Shown: piece by piece, positions 55,111-63,693 of the stretch
Layout of the letters: every line of letters starts with the position of its first letter
Position numbering within the stretch: the first letter of the stretch is position 1
Assembly: GCA_005473895.2 (NCBI GenBank)
Contig: SRJI02000013.1
Coordinates: forward strand, 35,571-99,570
Direction: 5' to 3'
Source: Carideicomes alvinocaridis
Lineage (GTDB): Bacteria; Pseudomonadota; Alphaproteobacteria; Rhodobacterales; Rhodobacteraceae
DNA length: 64,000 bases
Notes under the pieces: generated by a model
The model's input: only the letters and a program-made list of their open reading frames with translations
Database searches by the model: none
Told to the model about the DNA's origin: nothing
Made by a program: the position numbers and the translations under genes

Positions 55111-57047
55111 GACACGCCACCCGGCGGGGTAAGCTTCCAGATCGCGTAGGGCCGCTCCACCGGGTCCAGTTCCAGCCGGTGGGCCTTGCCGTGCCAGGTG
55201 AAGGAGTTGCCCTGCAGCATGTCCTGCACCTCGACCGAGGCGTCGTCCGGCAGGCCGAACTCCCAGAGCGGCACCTCGAACTCGAATTCGGCGGGGCGGA
55301 ACGGGTCGATCAGGACGTGGAACAGAAGGTAGCTGCGCGTCCCCGGATCGAAGCGCCCGTAATAGAGCACCTCGTCATGGAAGGCGGGAAAGAACCGCAG
55401 GTTGCGGAAATCCTTCATCGCGGGCTCGCTGCGGCGCAGCTCGTTGATCAGGCGCACGTCCTCGCGGATCGAGTCCGGCGCGTCGAAATCGCGGGGGCGA
55501 CGCTCGTATTTCTCGCTGTCGCGGTATTCCTCGCGTCCCGGCAGCGGCTCGCCCTCGCACAGCTCGAAGCCCGAATACATCCCCCAGTTCCCCGAGAGAG
55601 AGGCCGCCATGATCACCCGGGTGCGAAAGCCGGGGCGTCCGGAGGTCTGGTTGAAGATCGGGTTGATGTCGGGCGTGTTGGTGAAGAAGTTGGGCCGCAT
55701 GTAGTCGCGGCATTCCTCGGTCGTCAGTTCGGTGAGGTACTCGGTCAGCTCGTCCTTGGTGTTGCGCCAGGTGTAGTAGGTGTAGCTCTGGTCGAAGCCG
55801 ATCTTGGCGAGCCGTTTCATCACCTTGGGGCGCGTGAAGGCCTCGGAGAGGAAGATCGCCTCGGGAAAGCGCTTCTGCACGTCGGCGATCAGCCATTCCC
55901 AGAACGGGAAAGGCTTGGTGTGCGGGTTGTCGACCCGGAACACCATGACCCCGTGCCCTGCCCAGAACAGGAAAAGGTCGCGGATCGCCGACCAGAGCGG
56001 CAGGTTGGGCGCCTCGCCGTCCAGGTAGTAGCGGAAATTGACGATGTCCTCGTATTTCTTGGGCGGGTTCTCGGCATACTTGATCGTGCCGTCGGGGCGG
56101 CGCTCGAACCACTCGGGGTGTTCCCTGATCCACGGGTGATCGGGAGAGGCGTTCAGCGCGATATCCATCGCGATCTCCAGCCCGTGGCCCTGGGCCGCCG
56201 CCACCAGCGCCTCGAAATCCGCCATCGTCCCCAGCTCGGGATGAAGCGCGTCCATGCCGCCCTCGTCCGAGCCGATCGCGTAGGGAGAGCCGATATCGTC
56301 GGGCTCGGCCGTCAGGCTGTTGTTGCGGCCCTTGCGGTTGGTCTGCCCGATCGGGTGGATCGGCGGGAAGTAGAGCACGTCGAACCCCATCCCGGCGACA
56401 TAGGGCAGGTGGGCAATCACATCGCGAAAGGTGCCGTGCCGGTCGCCGGGGCCCAGCGAGCGGGGGAAAAGCTCGTACCAGGCGGAAAAGGCGGCCCGTT
56501 CCCGCGCGACGTGGACCCGGTGGTCGGCGGAAAGCGTCAGGCTCTGCCGCGGGCCGCTGCGGGCCATGAACCCCGCGATCTCGTCGGAAAGGATGGTGTC
56601 GATGTCCCGGCGCTTCGCCGCCGTCTTCAGCGCCTTCATCTCTGCGCCTTCGCCGCGCCGCGCCCGCATCGGCGCGAGCAGGGCGTCCAGTTCCTGCAGC
56701 TCGACCGAGATGTCCTGCCCGGCGCCCAGCTTCTTGAGCGCGTCGCGGCGCCAGGTGCCGAAGGGATCGCGCCAGGCGCGGATGGCAAAGCGGTCGTGAC
56801 CGATCCCGGCAAACCGCACCTCCGCCTCCCAGGCGTCGTTGCCGAGATGGCGCATGCGATGCTCGCTGCCGTCCGACAGGACCACGGCGGCGGCGATCAC
56901 CTCGTGCCCGTCGCAGAAGATGTCGGCCGACACGGTCACCGGCCAACCGGAGACCACCTTGGCGGGAAAGGCCCCGCCATCCACGGACGGCCGCACGTTC
57001 TCGATCACGAGGCGTTGCTTGGCCGAGTCTTCAAGCGTCTGGGACAT
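55107..57047 (-). CDS. glgE: Alpha-1,4-glucan:maltose-1-phosphate maltosyltransferase GlgE
   Basis: Extends alpha-glucan by two glucose units from maltose-1-phosphate, GH13_3. 646 residues. N-terminal beta domains (AFPAKVVSGWPVTVSADIF), helical insert, YFPPIHPIGQTNRKGRNN, DIALNASPDHPWIREHPEWF, nucleophile Asp in VFRVDNPHTKPFPFWEWL near 385, acid Glu in IFLSEAFTRPKVM and NFFTNTPDINP. First gene of the seven-gene operon, with a G-rich ribosome-binding site before ATG at 57047. No glgA or glgC is in the window, so GlgE may be a main polymer-making enzyme here. Confidence 0.97.
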   Translation of the reverse strand: MSQTLEDSAKQRLVIENVRPSVDGGAFPAKVVSGWPVTVSADIFCDGHEVIAAAVVLSDGSEHRMRHLGNDAWEAEVRFAGIGHDRFAIRAWRDPFGTWRRDALKKLGAGQDISVELQELDALLAPMRARRGEGAEMKALKTAAKRRDIDTILSDEIAGFMARSGPRQSLTLSADHRVHVARERAAFSAWYELFPRSLGPGDRHGTFRDVIAHLPYVAGMGFDVLYFPPIHPIGQTNRKGRNNSLTAEPDDIGSPYAIGSDEGGMDALHPELGTMADFEALVAAAQGHGLEIAMDIALNASPDHPWIREHPEWFERRPDGTIKYAENPPKKYEDIVNFRYYLDGEAPNLPLWSAIRDLFLFWAGHGVMVFRVDNPHTKPFPFWEWLIADVQKRFPEAIFLSEAFTRPKVMKRLAKIGFDQSYTYYTWRNTKDELTEYLTELTTEECRDYMRPNFFTNTPDINPIFNQTSGRPGFRTRVIMAASLSGNWGMYSGFELCEGEPLPGREEYRDSEKYERRPRDFDAPDSIREDVRLINELRRSEPAMKDFRNLRFFPAFHDEVLYYGRFDPGTRSYLLFHVLIDPFRPAEFEFEVPLWEFGLPDDASVEVQDMLQGNSFTWHGKAHRLELDPVERPYAIWKLTPPGGVS

Positions 57048-57099
57048 GTTTCGGAAACCCCCGGGGCTTGGTCACGTCGATAAGTTCCCCTGCGATCTG

Positions 57100-57124
57100 A
57101 ACGGCGAACGCTGCGAAGTGTTCC
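57100..57124 (-). promoter_or_regulatory. EcfG-like promoter motif upstream of glgE
   Basis: Minus strand GGAAC (57120-57124), 16 bases, CGTT (57100-57103), about 50 bases before the glgE start. This equals the GGAAC-N16/17-CGTT motif of the alphaproteobacterial general stress sigma factor EcfG. The rest of the 300-base gap 57048-57347 shows no gene. Confidence 0.45.
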
Positions 57125-57347
57125 AAGACTTCGCGCGCGATGCCTGCCCGGGGAGACGCTCTGCGCCGCACTTGGCGGGTGTTTCCAATAGTTTGGCGGG
57201 AAGAGCGGTCGAGGCGCTGGGAAAACATCGCTCCGCCGCCCGCGGCGGAATGCCGGGGCGGCTTATGCAACTTGGCGCCTTTGCCTGGTATCGTGGCGAC
57301 GCCAGCGGCCGCTCGCAGCCGTCCGCGCGCGCCCTCGGGGGTGTTCT

Positions 57348-58271
57348 TCAGAACGCCTCGCCCACGATGAGGAGGGCGACTTTCCGCCCGTTCCCGTCCG
57401 CGCGCAGCACGAAGCCCGCGGAGGTCATGCCGGGGTCGAGCAGCCGGTCGCGGTTCGCGCCGTCCGGCGAGAGCCAGTCCTCGGTGAAACTGGCCACGTC
57501 CCCTTCGACCGGCCGCGTGCCACAGCCACCGCAGGCGCCGGCCGCCAATGCGAGGCGTCGCCAGTCGCGCCGCGCGTCGGCGGGCAGCGCCGACCTGATG
57601 CCGCCCAGATCCTGAATCCGGAAACCCGTGATGTCCTCGGGAAGCAGGGAGGTGGCGGCGTCGATCAGGGCCGGGGCCGCCTCCAGCGGGGGCGCGCCGG
57701 CTTCTTCCCGTGCCGCGTTCAGCCGGTCGAGCGCCGCGCGGGTCGCCGCCATGGCATCCGGCAGAACGTCGCCTCCGCCCTCGTCGGAAGAGCCCGGGCC
57801 GGCAAAGGTCTGCACCGCGTAGACCAGCCCGTCACCGGCCACGATGCCGAAGCCGAAGCGCTGCAAGCCCGGGGTCAGGATGTTCTCGCGATGCTCGGGG
57901 CTGTTCATCCAGCCGTCGTGAAAGGCCCGCACCCGGTCGGGACCCGGCGGGGTCGAGCAGCCGCTGCAGCGCGCGATGTTCTCGGCGACGAGAACCCATT
58001 CGCTCCCGCCCGCCGCGAGGAACCTGTCCCGCGGGCCGCGGCCGTCGGGGCCGACATGGGCGTAGTAATCCTCGGCGAGCATGTCCTCGGCATGGGCCTG
58101 CGCCGCCTCGTCCAGCATGTCGCCGGGGACGAGCGGCTCCAGCCCCTCCGCCTGCCGGCTCTGGTTCACCAACTCCAGCGCGAGGCCGCGGAGGTCACCC
58201 AGCTCTCCGGTCTCCTGCGCCATGGCAGCGGAGGAGAGGAAGAGAAGGGCGAAGAAGGTTCTGCGGAACAG
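57348..58271 (-). CDS. Secreted protein with two tandem CAP/SCP-like domains, probable CTG start
   Basis: 307 residues if started at CTG 58271. That start lies 6 bases after GGGAGG and opens a signal peptide (FRRTFFALLFLSSAAMAQE). No ATG, GTG or TTG lies in frame between the ribosome-binding site and the internal ATG at 58223, which would give a protein with no export signal. Domain 1 (about 30-155) is a CAP domain: LVNQSRQAEGLEPL, AHAEDMLAEDYYAHV, GWMNSPEHRENIL, FGFGIVAGDGLVYAVQTF. Domain 2 repeats the pattern in degenerate form (EDWLSPDGANRDRLLDPGM). Each repeat has a Cys-x2-Cys (RCSGCS, ACGGCG). Role unknown. Downstream of metF on the same strand. Confidence 0.75.
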   Translation of the reverse strand: MFRRTFFALLFLSSAAMAQETGELGDLRGLALELVNQSRQAEGLEPLVPGDMLDEAAQAHAEDMLAEDYYAHVGPDGRGPRDRFLAAGGSEWVLVAENIARCSGCSTPPGPDRVRAFHDGWMNSPEHRENILTPGLQRFGFGIVAGDGLVYAVQTFAGPGSSDEGGGDVLPDAMAATRAALDRLNAAREEAGAPPLEAAPALIDAATSLLPEDITGFRIQDLGGIRSALPADARRDWRRLALAAGACGGCGTRPVEGDVASFTEDWLSPDGANRDRLLDPGMTSAGFVLRADGNGRKVALLIVGEAF

Positions 58272-58335
58272 CGTTTGCCTCCCTGGCGATGCTTCGATTG
58301 CCGCGGCGACGGCCGGACCCCGGACGCGGTGGGGA

Positions 58336-59205
58336 TCAGGCCACGTCGCGCAGGCTGACCTTGGGCACGACGCCGAGCGCGTGGCAGACGTCGCGCGTCA
58401 GCTCCGGCTTGTTCAGGGTGTAGAAATGCAGCTTGTCCACGCCGCCCTCCATCAGGTCGGAGCAAAGCTCGGTGCAGATCGCCGTGGCCAGCAGGTCCTC
58501 GCGCCCGTCGCGGATGGCGGAGTCGAAGGCGTGTTCCACCCAGGCGGGGATATGCGCGCCGCAATTCTGGGCAAAGCGCTTCACGCCCTTCCAGTTCTCG
58601 ATCGGCAGGACGCCCGGCACGATGGGTGCGTCGATCCCGGCCTTCTCGCAGGCGTCGCGGAAGCGGAAGAAGGTCTCCGCCTCGAAGAAGAATTGCGTGA
58701 TCGCCTCGGTGGCGCCCGCGTCGAACTTGCGCTTGAGGTATTCCACGTCGCCGCCATCGGCGCGGCAATCGGGGTGCGGGTCGGGATAGGCGCCGACGCG
58801 GATGTTGAAGCGACCGGTGTCGGCCAGCGCCTCGATCAGCTCCACCGACGAGCCGAAGCCCTCGGGATGCGCCTTGAAGGCGCCGCTGCCCTTCGGCGGA
58901 TCGCCCCGCAGGGCCACGATGTCGCTGACCCCGGCATCGGCATATTCGTTGGCGATCTGCAGCGTCTCCTCGCGGGTGGCCGAGACGCAGGTGAGGTGGG
59001 CCGCCACGTTGAGCCCCGAGGCCTTGTGCAGCGTCTTCACCGCGTCGCGGGTGAGGTCGCGCGTGGTGCCGCCCGCGCCATAGGTGACGGAGACGAAATG
59101 CGGGCTCAGCGGGGACAGGTGCTGAACGGTATCCCACAGCCGGAACGACGCTTCGAGGTTCTGCGGCGGGAAGAATTCGAAGGAAACGCGGGGCGCGGCG
59201 GTCAT
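58336..59205 (-). CDS. metF: 5,10-methylenetetrahydrofolate reductase MetF
   Basis: FAD-dependent reduction of methylene-THF to methyl-THF for methionine synthesis. 289 residues. VSFEFFPPQ (catalytic Glu in the first strand), SVTYGAGGTTRDLT, AHLTCVSATREE, DIVALRGDPPKG, GAYPDPHPDC, and ATEAITQFFFE with FAD-facing residues. AGGA-type ribosome-binding site 7 bases before ATG. Divergent from the metR-like gene across 78 bases that hold a MetR-type palindrome. Confidence 0.96.
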   Translation of the reverse strand: MTAAPRVSFEFFPPQNLEASFRLWDTVQHLSPLSPHFVSVTYGAGGTTRDLTRDAVKTLHKASGLNVAAHLTCVSATREETLQIANEYADAGVSDIVALRGDPPKGSGAFKAHPEGFGSSVELIEALADTGRFNIRVGAYPDPHPDCRADGGDVEYLKRKFDAGATEAITQFFFEAETFFRFRDACEKAGIDAPIVPGVLPIENWKGVKRFAQNCGAHIPAWVEHAFDSAIRDGREDLLATAICTELCSDLMEGGVDKLHFYTLNKPELTRDVCHALGVVPKVSLRDVA

Positions 59206-59253
59206 GGGGGAATCCTCATCTCGGTTTCCCAAGTTGTAGGTTTCGCCGGTATG

Positions 59254-59266
59254 TGAGACAAACTCA
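59254..59266. promoter_or_regulatory. Probable MetR operator between metF and metR
   Basis: TGAG-ACAAA-CTCA (59254-59266), the same architecture as the enterobacterial MetR site TGAA-N5-TTCA with one symmetric change. A further TCTCA lies 6 bases on. Confidence 0.5.
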
Positions 59267-59283
59267 TAAATCTCATCAAGGTT

Positions 59284-60207
59284 ATGAGCCACACCATGAA
59301 GATGCATATCGAGTTCCGTCACCTTCGGACCATCCGCGCCATCCACGAGGCCGGCGGGCTGGCCCGCGCCGCGGACATGCTCAACATCACCCAGTCGGCG
59401 CTCAGCCACCAGATCAAGGGGTTGGAGGAACAGGCGGGGGTCGAGCTGTTCGTGCGGCGGTCCAAGCCGATGCGCCTGTCCGCCGCCGGCATGCGGGTCC
59501 TGCGCCTGGCGGAAAAGGTGCTGCCCGAGGTGGATGCGCTGCAGGAGGAATTCGCCGGGCTGCGCGACGGCCGCTCCGGGCGGCTGCATATCGCCATCGA
59601 ATGCCACGCCTGTTTCGAATGGCTGCTTCCGGTGCTGGAGCGGTTCCGCAAGCAGTTTCCCGACGTGGACGTGGACATCCGCCCCGGCCTTGCCTTCGAG
59701 GCGCTGCCGGCGCTCCAGCGCGAGGAGGTGGACGTGGTGATCTCCTCCGACCCGGAAAGCCTGCCGGGGATCGAGTTCACGCCGCTCTTCGACTACGCGC
59801 CGGTCTTCGTGGCCTCGGGCCAGCACCCGCTGGCGCAGAAGGAATGGATCGAGGCGGAGGATTTCCGCGGCGAGACCCTGATCACCTACCCGGTGGAGCG
59901 CTCGCGGCTGGACGTGTTCAGCCAGCTGCTGATGCCCGCGCGGGTGGAACCGGCGACGATCCGGCAGGTGGAGCTGACGGCCGTGATCCTCATGCTCGTG
60001 GGCTCCAATCGCGGGGTCGCCGTGCTGCCGGACTGGGTGGTGCGCGAGGTGAAGTATTCCAGCGATTACGTCACCCGCCCGCTGACCGAACAGGGGCTGA
60101 CCCGGCGGCTCTATGCCGCCAGCCGCGTGAACGACCTGGCGAAACCCTACATGTCCGGCCTGATCCAACTGGCCGGAGACGAGGCCCGCCGCCTGCAGGC
60201 CGCCTGA
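59284..60207 (+). CDS. metR: LysR-type regulator MetR
   Basis: 307 residues. Winged helix (EFRHLRTIRAIHEAGGLARA, ITQSALSHQIKGLEEQAG, LFVRRSKPMRLSAAG), then an effector domain with IAIECHACFEWLLPVLERF, DVVISSDPESLPGIEF and TYPVERSRLDVF, all close to E. coli MetR, which uses homocysteine as co-regulator. Divergent from metF, which it presumably activates. Starts at 59284, 59296 or 59302 are possible and none has ideal Shine-Dalgarno spacing. The conserved part begins at the third. Confidence 0.88.
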   Translation: MSHTMKMHIEFRHLRTIRAIHEAGGLARAADMLNITQSALSHQIKGLEEQAGVELFVRRSKPMRLSAAGMRVLRLAEKVLPEVDALQEEFAGLRDGRSGRLHIAIECHACFEWLLPVLERFRKQFPDVDVDIRPGLAFEALPALQREEVDVVISSDPESLPGIEFTPLFDYAPVFVASGQHPLAQKEWIEAEDFRGETLITYPVERSRLDVFSQLLMPARVEPATIRQVELTAVILMLVGSNRGVAVLPDWVVREVKYSSDYVTRPLTEQGLTRRLYAASRVNDLAKPYMSGLIQLAGDEARRLQAA

Positions 60208-60258
60208 GCGATCCCCCCGGCAGGTTGCCGCCCGGGGCCGGAGGGACCGGTGACGAGA

Positions 60259-60465
60259 TCAGAGCGCCTTGAGGTTGGCTGCCATCTGGCGGCCGTCCCG
60301 GCCGTCCTGCAGCTCGTAGCTGACCTTCTGATTGTCGGCGAGTCCCGTCAGGCCGGAGCGCTCGACCGCCGAAATATGAACAAACACATCCTTGCCGCCC
60401 TCTTCCGGGGCGATGAATCCGTAGCCTTTGGTCGTATTGAACCACTTCACGGTGCCGTTGGGCAT
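60259..60465 (-). CDS. Cold-shock protein, CspA family
   Basis: 68 residues, single cold-shock domain binding single-stranded RNA/DNA. GTVKWFNTTKGYGFI carries RNP1 (KGYGFIAP) and DVFVHISAV carries RNP2. AAGGAGAG upstream of ATG. A promoter-like pair at 60582-60610 would give a 5' leader of about 110 bases, as is usual for cold-shock genes. Whether it is cold-induced cannot be told. Confidence 0.95.
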   Translation of the reverse strand: MPNGTVKWFNTTKGYGFIAPEEGGKDVFVHISAVERSGLTGLADNQKVSYELQDGRDGRQMAANLKAL

Positions 60466-60581
60466 GGCCCGTCTCTCCTTCTTACGTCCGTCCCCCTGCC
60501 ATGCGGGGCCCATGTGACGTGCAGGCAGCCGGGGCCCGTGGTCTGGACCGGCGGGGCCCGTGATGCCAATGTCACATGAGC

Positions 60582-60610
60582 GATTTTTGCACGAGCTTTG
60601 TAAAAATCAA
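60582..60610 (-). promoter_or_regulatory. Possible promoter of the cold-shock gene
   Basis: Minus strand -35 TTGATT (60605-60610), 17 bases, -10 AAAATC (60582-60587). It sits in an AT-rich patch of an otherwise GC-rich gap. Confidence 0.35.
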
Positions 60611-60686
60611 GCGAAACAACCCTGGGCGCCGTCGCCTTTTGCGGGAAATGGGCCGACGCACAAACAGAAGGCAGGAGAGTGATGGC

Positions 60687-61019
60687 ATGGAACTTTACGG
60701 GCTGAAGACCTGCGATACGTGCCGCAAGGCGCTGAAATCCTTGCCGGACGCACAACTGGTGGATGTCCGCGCCGAGGGCGTGCCGGAGCCCGTGTTGGAC
60801 CGCGCGCTGGAGCGTTTCGGCGACCGGCTGGTCAACACCCGATCGACCACCTGGCGCGGCCTGGACGAGGCGGAGCGCGCCCGACCGCCCCGCGAGCTGC
60901 TGGCCCGTCACCCGGCGCTGATGAAGCGACCGCTGATCGTCGACGGCGACGAGATGCATCTGGGCTGGGACAAGTCCGTACAGGCGGCGCTTCTTGGATC
61001 AGCGGGCGGGAATGCCTAG
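60687..61019 (+). CDS. ArsC/Spx-family thioredoxin-fold protein (YffB-like)
   Basis: 110 residues with a thioredoxin-like start ELYGLKTCDTCRKALKSL containing Cys-x2-Cys, the NTRSTTWRGLDEAER segment, and LMKRPLIVDGDEMHLGWD, the cis-proline region of ArsC/Spx/YffB proteins. The arsenate reductase triad of arginines is not evident, so a YffB-like thiol role is more likely than arsenate reduction. AGGAG 9 bases before ATG. Confidence 0.8.
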   Translation: MELYGLKTCDTCRKALKSLPDAQLVDVRAEGVPEPVLDRALERFGDRLVNTRSTTWRGLDEAERARPPRELLARHPALMKRPLIVDGDEMHLGWDKSVQAALLGSAGGNA

Positions 61020-61051
61020 CTGATCAGGGTTAAGGCAATTGGAGACCGCAG

Positions 61052-61420
61052 ATGCGCAACGCCGCGCTGACATTGGGAGTGATCGCCGGCATCGTCGGCA
61101 TGATGGTCGGGTTCGTGGGCTTCGGCTGGACCGAATTCGTCGCCACGCGTCCGGAAGTGGCGCAGAGCTTCGGGACGTGGGACAACCCCGACCTCGTGCG
61201 GTGGGTGTCGATCCTGTCGCCGCTGCTGGCCATCGCCGGGGGCGCCATGGCGAAGGCCCGCGCGCTCTGGGGCGGGGCGATGCTGCTGCTGTCGGCGGCG
61301 GGCATGTATCTGGGCTTCGGCTTCAACGTCTTCACCATGTTCCCGATCTGCTTTGCGGGCCTCGGCGGCGTGCTGGCCATCGCCGCGGGGCAGCCGGACG
61401 AGCCGAAGGCGCATTTCTGA
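61052..61420 (+). CDS. Small four-helix membrane protein, function unknown
   Basis: 122 residues with four hydrophobic segments (LTLGVIAGIVGMMVGFVGFG, WVSILSPLLAIAGGAM, WGGAMLLLSAAGMYLGFG, FPICFAGLGGVLAIAAG) and short loops. The DUF-type pattern of a YgaP- or DUF4064-like protein is possible but not certain. GGAG 8 bases before ATG. It follows the ArsC-like gene by 32 bases and is probably co-transcribed. A hairpin repeat follows. Confidence 0.65.
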   Translation: MRNAALTLGVIAGIVGMMVGFVGFGWTEFVATRPEVAQSFGTWDNPDLVRWVSILSPLLAIAGGAMAKARALWGGAMLLLSAAGMYLGFGFNVFTMFPICFAGLGGVLAIAAGQPDEPKAHF

Positions 61421-61476
61421 GGGGATTACGCAGTGCGGGACGCTTGCGTCCGAGCGGCAGGCGCGGGCGGAGAGAC

Positions 61477-61522
61477 CCGGGGCTCTGCCCCGGACCCCGG
61501 AGTTTTTCTGGCAAGATGAAGG
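61477..61522. repeat. Dispersed Rhodobacteraceae hairpin repeat, terminator-like
   Basis: 7-bp stem CCGGGGC-TCT-GCCCCGG, then ACCCCGGAGTTTTTCTGG and CAAGATGAAG. From memory, this hairpin plus TTTTT plus GGCAAGATGAAG unit occurs very often between genes in Rhodobacteraceae. It may end the upstream plus-strand transcript. Confidence 0.6.
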
Positions 61523-61590
61523 GGGAGTGGCGCTTGTGATTAGTGCTGTGCAATCAGGCAGTTGCGGCGCCTGGCTGATGTGATGGGTGA

Positions 61591-61618
61591 GGGGGCGCCG
61601 TGGACATGCGGCGCCCCC
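61591..61618 (-). terminator. Hairpin after thrS
   Basis: 10-bp perfect stem GGGGGCGCCG / CGGCGCCCCC, 8-base loop, 8 bases beyond the thrS stop. No T-tract on the minus side. Confidence 0.5.
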
Positions 61619-61625
61619 TTGGTCG

Positions 61626-63584
61626 TCAGGTGAGGTCCGGCGGCGTGGCGTCGCGGCCGAGGCTCTCGGCGATCTCGTCGAAGCTGGCGGTCGTCGTCTG
61701 CTTTTCGCCCAGCCGGCGGACGGAGACGCTGCGCTCTTCCACTTCGCGCGCCCCGCAGGCGAGGATCACCGGCACCTTGCCGACGGAGTGCTCGCGGACC
61801 TTGTAGTTGATCTTTTCGTTGCGGGTGTCGGCCTCCGCCCTCACGCCGCGGGCCTGAAGCGCCGCCACGACCTCGTTCACGTAATCGTCCGCGTCCGAGA
61901 CGATGGAGGCCACGACCACCTGCCGCGGGGCCAGCCAGAACGGCAGCTTGCCCGCGTGGCTTTCGATCAGGATGCCGATGAAACGCTCGAAGCTGCCCAG
62001 CACGGCGCGGTGCAGCATCAGCGGCCGGTGCTTGTCGCCATCGGCGCCGATATAGGTGGCGTCCAGCCGCTCGGGCAGGTTGGGGTCGACCTGCAGCGTG
62101 CCGCACTGCCAGTCCCGGCCGATCGCGTCGGTCAGCACGAATTCCAGCTTCGGCCCGTAGAAGGCGCCTTCGCCCTCCTGGATCTCGAAATCGTAGCCGG
62201 CCGCCTTGCAGGCATTGCCGAGCGCGGCCTCGGTCCGGTCCCAGCTTTCCTCGGTCCCGATGCGTTTCTCGGGGCGGGTCGACAGCTTGATCTTCCAGTC
62301 GTGGAAGCCGAGATCGGCATAGATGCCGGCGAGGAACTCGATGAACTTCTTCGTCTCGGGCTCGATCTGCTCCTCGGTGCAGAAGATATGCGCGTCGTCC
62401 TGGGTAAAGCCGCGGACCCGCATGATCCCGTGCAGCGCGCCCGAGGGCTCGTAGCGGTTGCAGGAGCCGAACTCGGCCATGCGCAGGGGCAGGTCGCGGT
62501 AGGATTTGAGCCCGTGGTTGAAGACCTGCACGTGGCACGGGCAGTTCATGGGCTTGAGGGCGTTGACCGTCTTCTCGCGGGCGTGCTCCTCGTCCACCTC
62601 GACGATGAACATGTGCTCCTGGTAATTGTCCCAGTGGCCGGATTCTTCCCACAGCTTGCGGTTCACCACCTGGGGCGTGTTGACCTCCACATAGCCGTCG
62701 GCGCGCTGCTTGCGGCGCATGTAATCCTGCAGCGCGGTGTAGATCGACCAGCCGTTCGGGTGCCAGAAGACCTGGCCCGGCGCCTCTTCCTGCATGTGGA
62801 ACAGGTCCATCTCGCGGCCCAGCCGGCGGTGGTCGCGCTTCGCGGCCTCCTCCAGCATGGTGAGATGCGCCTTGAGCTTGTCCTTGTTCAGGAAGGCGGT
62901 GCCGTAGATCCGCTGCAGCATCGGCCGCGAGCTGTCGCCGCGCCAGTAGGCGCCCGCCACGGACATCAGCTTGAACGCATCCGCGGGGACCTGGCCGGTA
63001 TGTTGCAGGTGCGGGCCGCGGCAGAGATCCTGCCAGTCGCCGTGCCAGTACATGCGGATCGGCTGGTCACCGGGGATCGCCTCCACCAGCTCCACCTTGT
63101 AGGGCTCGTCATTGTCCCGGTAATGGGCGATCGCGCGCTCGCGGTCCCAGACCTCGGTGGTCACCGGGTCCCGCTGCGCGATGATCTCGCGCATCTTCTT
63201 CTCGATGGCGCCGAGGTCCTCGGGGGTGAAGGGCTCTTCGCGGTCGAAATCGTAGTACCAGCCATCCTTGATGACCGGGCCGATCGTGACCTTCACGCCG
63301 GGCCACAGCTCCTGCACCGCGCGCGCCATGATATGGGCGAGGTCGTGACGCACCAGCTCCAGCGCCGGGGCCTCGTCCTTCATGGTGTTGATGGCGATCT
63401 TCGCGTCATGCTCGATGGGCCATTGAAGGTCCCAATGCGCGCCGTCGACGGTGGCGGAGATGGCCTTTTTCCCCAGCGAGGTGGAAATCTCAGCCGCGAT
63501 TTCCGCCGGAGTGATCCCCGACGCGACATCGCGCGTATTGCCATCAGGAAAGGTCAGAGTGATCTGGGACTGGTCGAGGCTCAT
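61626..63584 (-). CDS. thrS: Threonyl-tRNA synthetase
   Basis: Charges tRNA-Thr. 652 residues, normal length. N-terminal TGS domain ([15 protein letters not shown]), editing domain with [12 protein letters not shown] and [17 protein letters not shown] (the latter carrying the editing-site Cys and His), class II catalytic core with motif 2 [22 protein letters not shown], zinc ligands in [10 protein letters not shown], and the anticodon-binding domain ([15 protein letters not shown]). Start ATG 63584. Monocistronic. Confidence 0.98.
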   Translation of the reverse strand: MSLDQSQITLTFPDGNTRDVASGITPAEIAAEISTSLGKKAISATVDGAHWDLQWPIEHDAKIAINTMKDEAPALELVRHDLAHIMARAVQELWPGVKVTIGPVIKDGWYYDFDREEPFTPEDLGAIEKKMREIIAQRDPVTTEVWDRERAIAHYRDNDEPYKVELVEAIPGDQPIRMYWHGDWQDLCRGPHLQHTGQVPADAFKLMSVAGAYWRGDSSRPMLQRIYGTAFLNKDKLKAHLTMLEEAAKRDHRRLGREMDLFHMQEEAPGQVFWHPNGWSIYTALQDYMRRKQRADGYVEVNTPQVVNRKLWEESGHWDNYQEHMFIVEVDEEHAREKTVNALKPMNCPCHVQVFNHGLKSYRDLPLRMAEFGSCNRYEPSGALHGIMRVRGFTQDDAHIFCTEEQIEPETKKFIEFLAGIYADLGFHDWKIKLSTRPEKRIGTEESWDRTEAALGNACKAAGYDFEIQEGEGAFYGPKLEFVLTDAIGRDWQCGTLQVDPNLPERLDATYIGADGDKHRPLMLHRAVLGSFERFIGILIESHAGKLPFWLAPRQVVVASIVSDADDYVNEVVAALQARGVRAEADTRNEKINYKVREHSVGKVPVILACGAREVEERSVSVRRLGEKQTTTASFDEIAESLGRDATPPDLT

Positions 63585-63693
63585 CGGCCTTGCTCCTCGT
63601 CGGTTTGGCGCCCACGGAACGCCCGGTTGCGGGTATGGTGTCGTCCCGCTAGATGCTCGTGCAGCCAGACGAAGTCAAGCCGGGGGAACACCG

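Noticed and set aside
60687..61019. Arsenate reductase
   Set aside because: The Cys-x2-Cys start and overall length fit ArsC-like folds, but the arginine triad is not evident and no arsenic genes are nearby.
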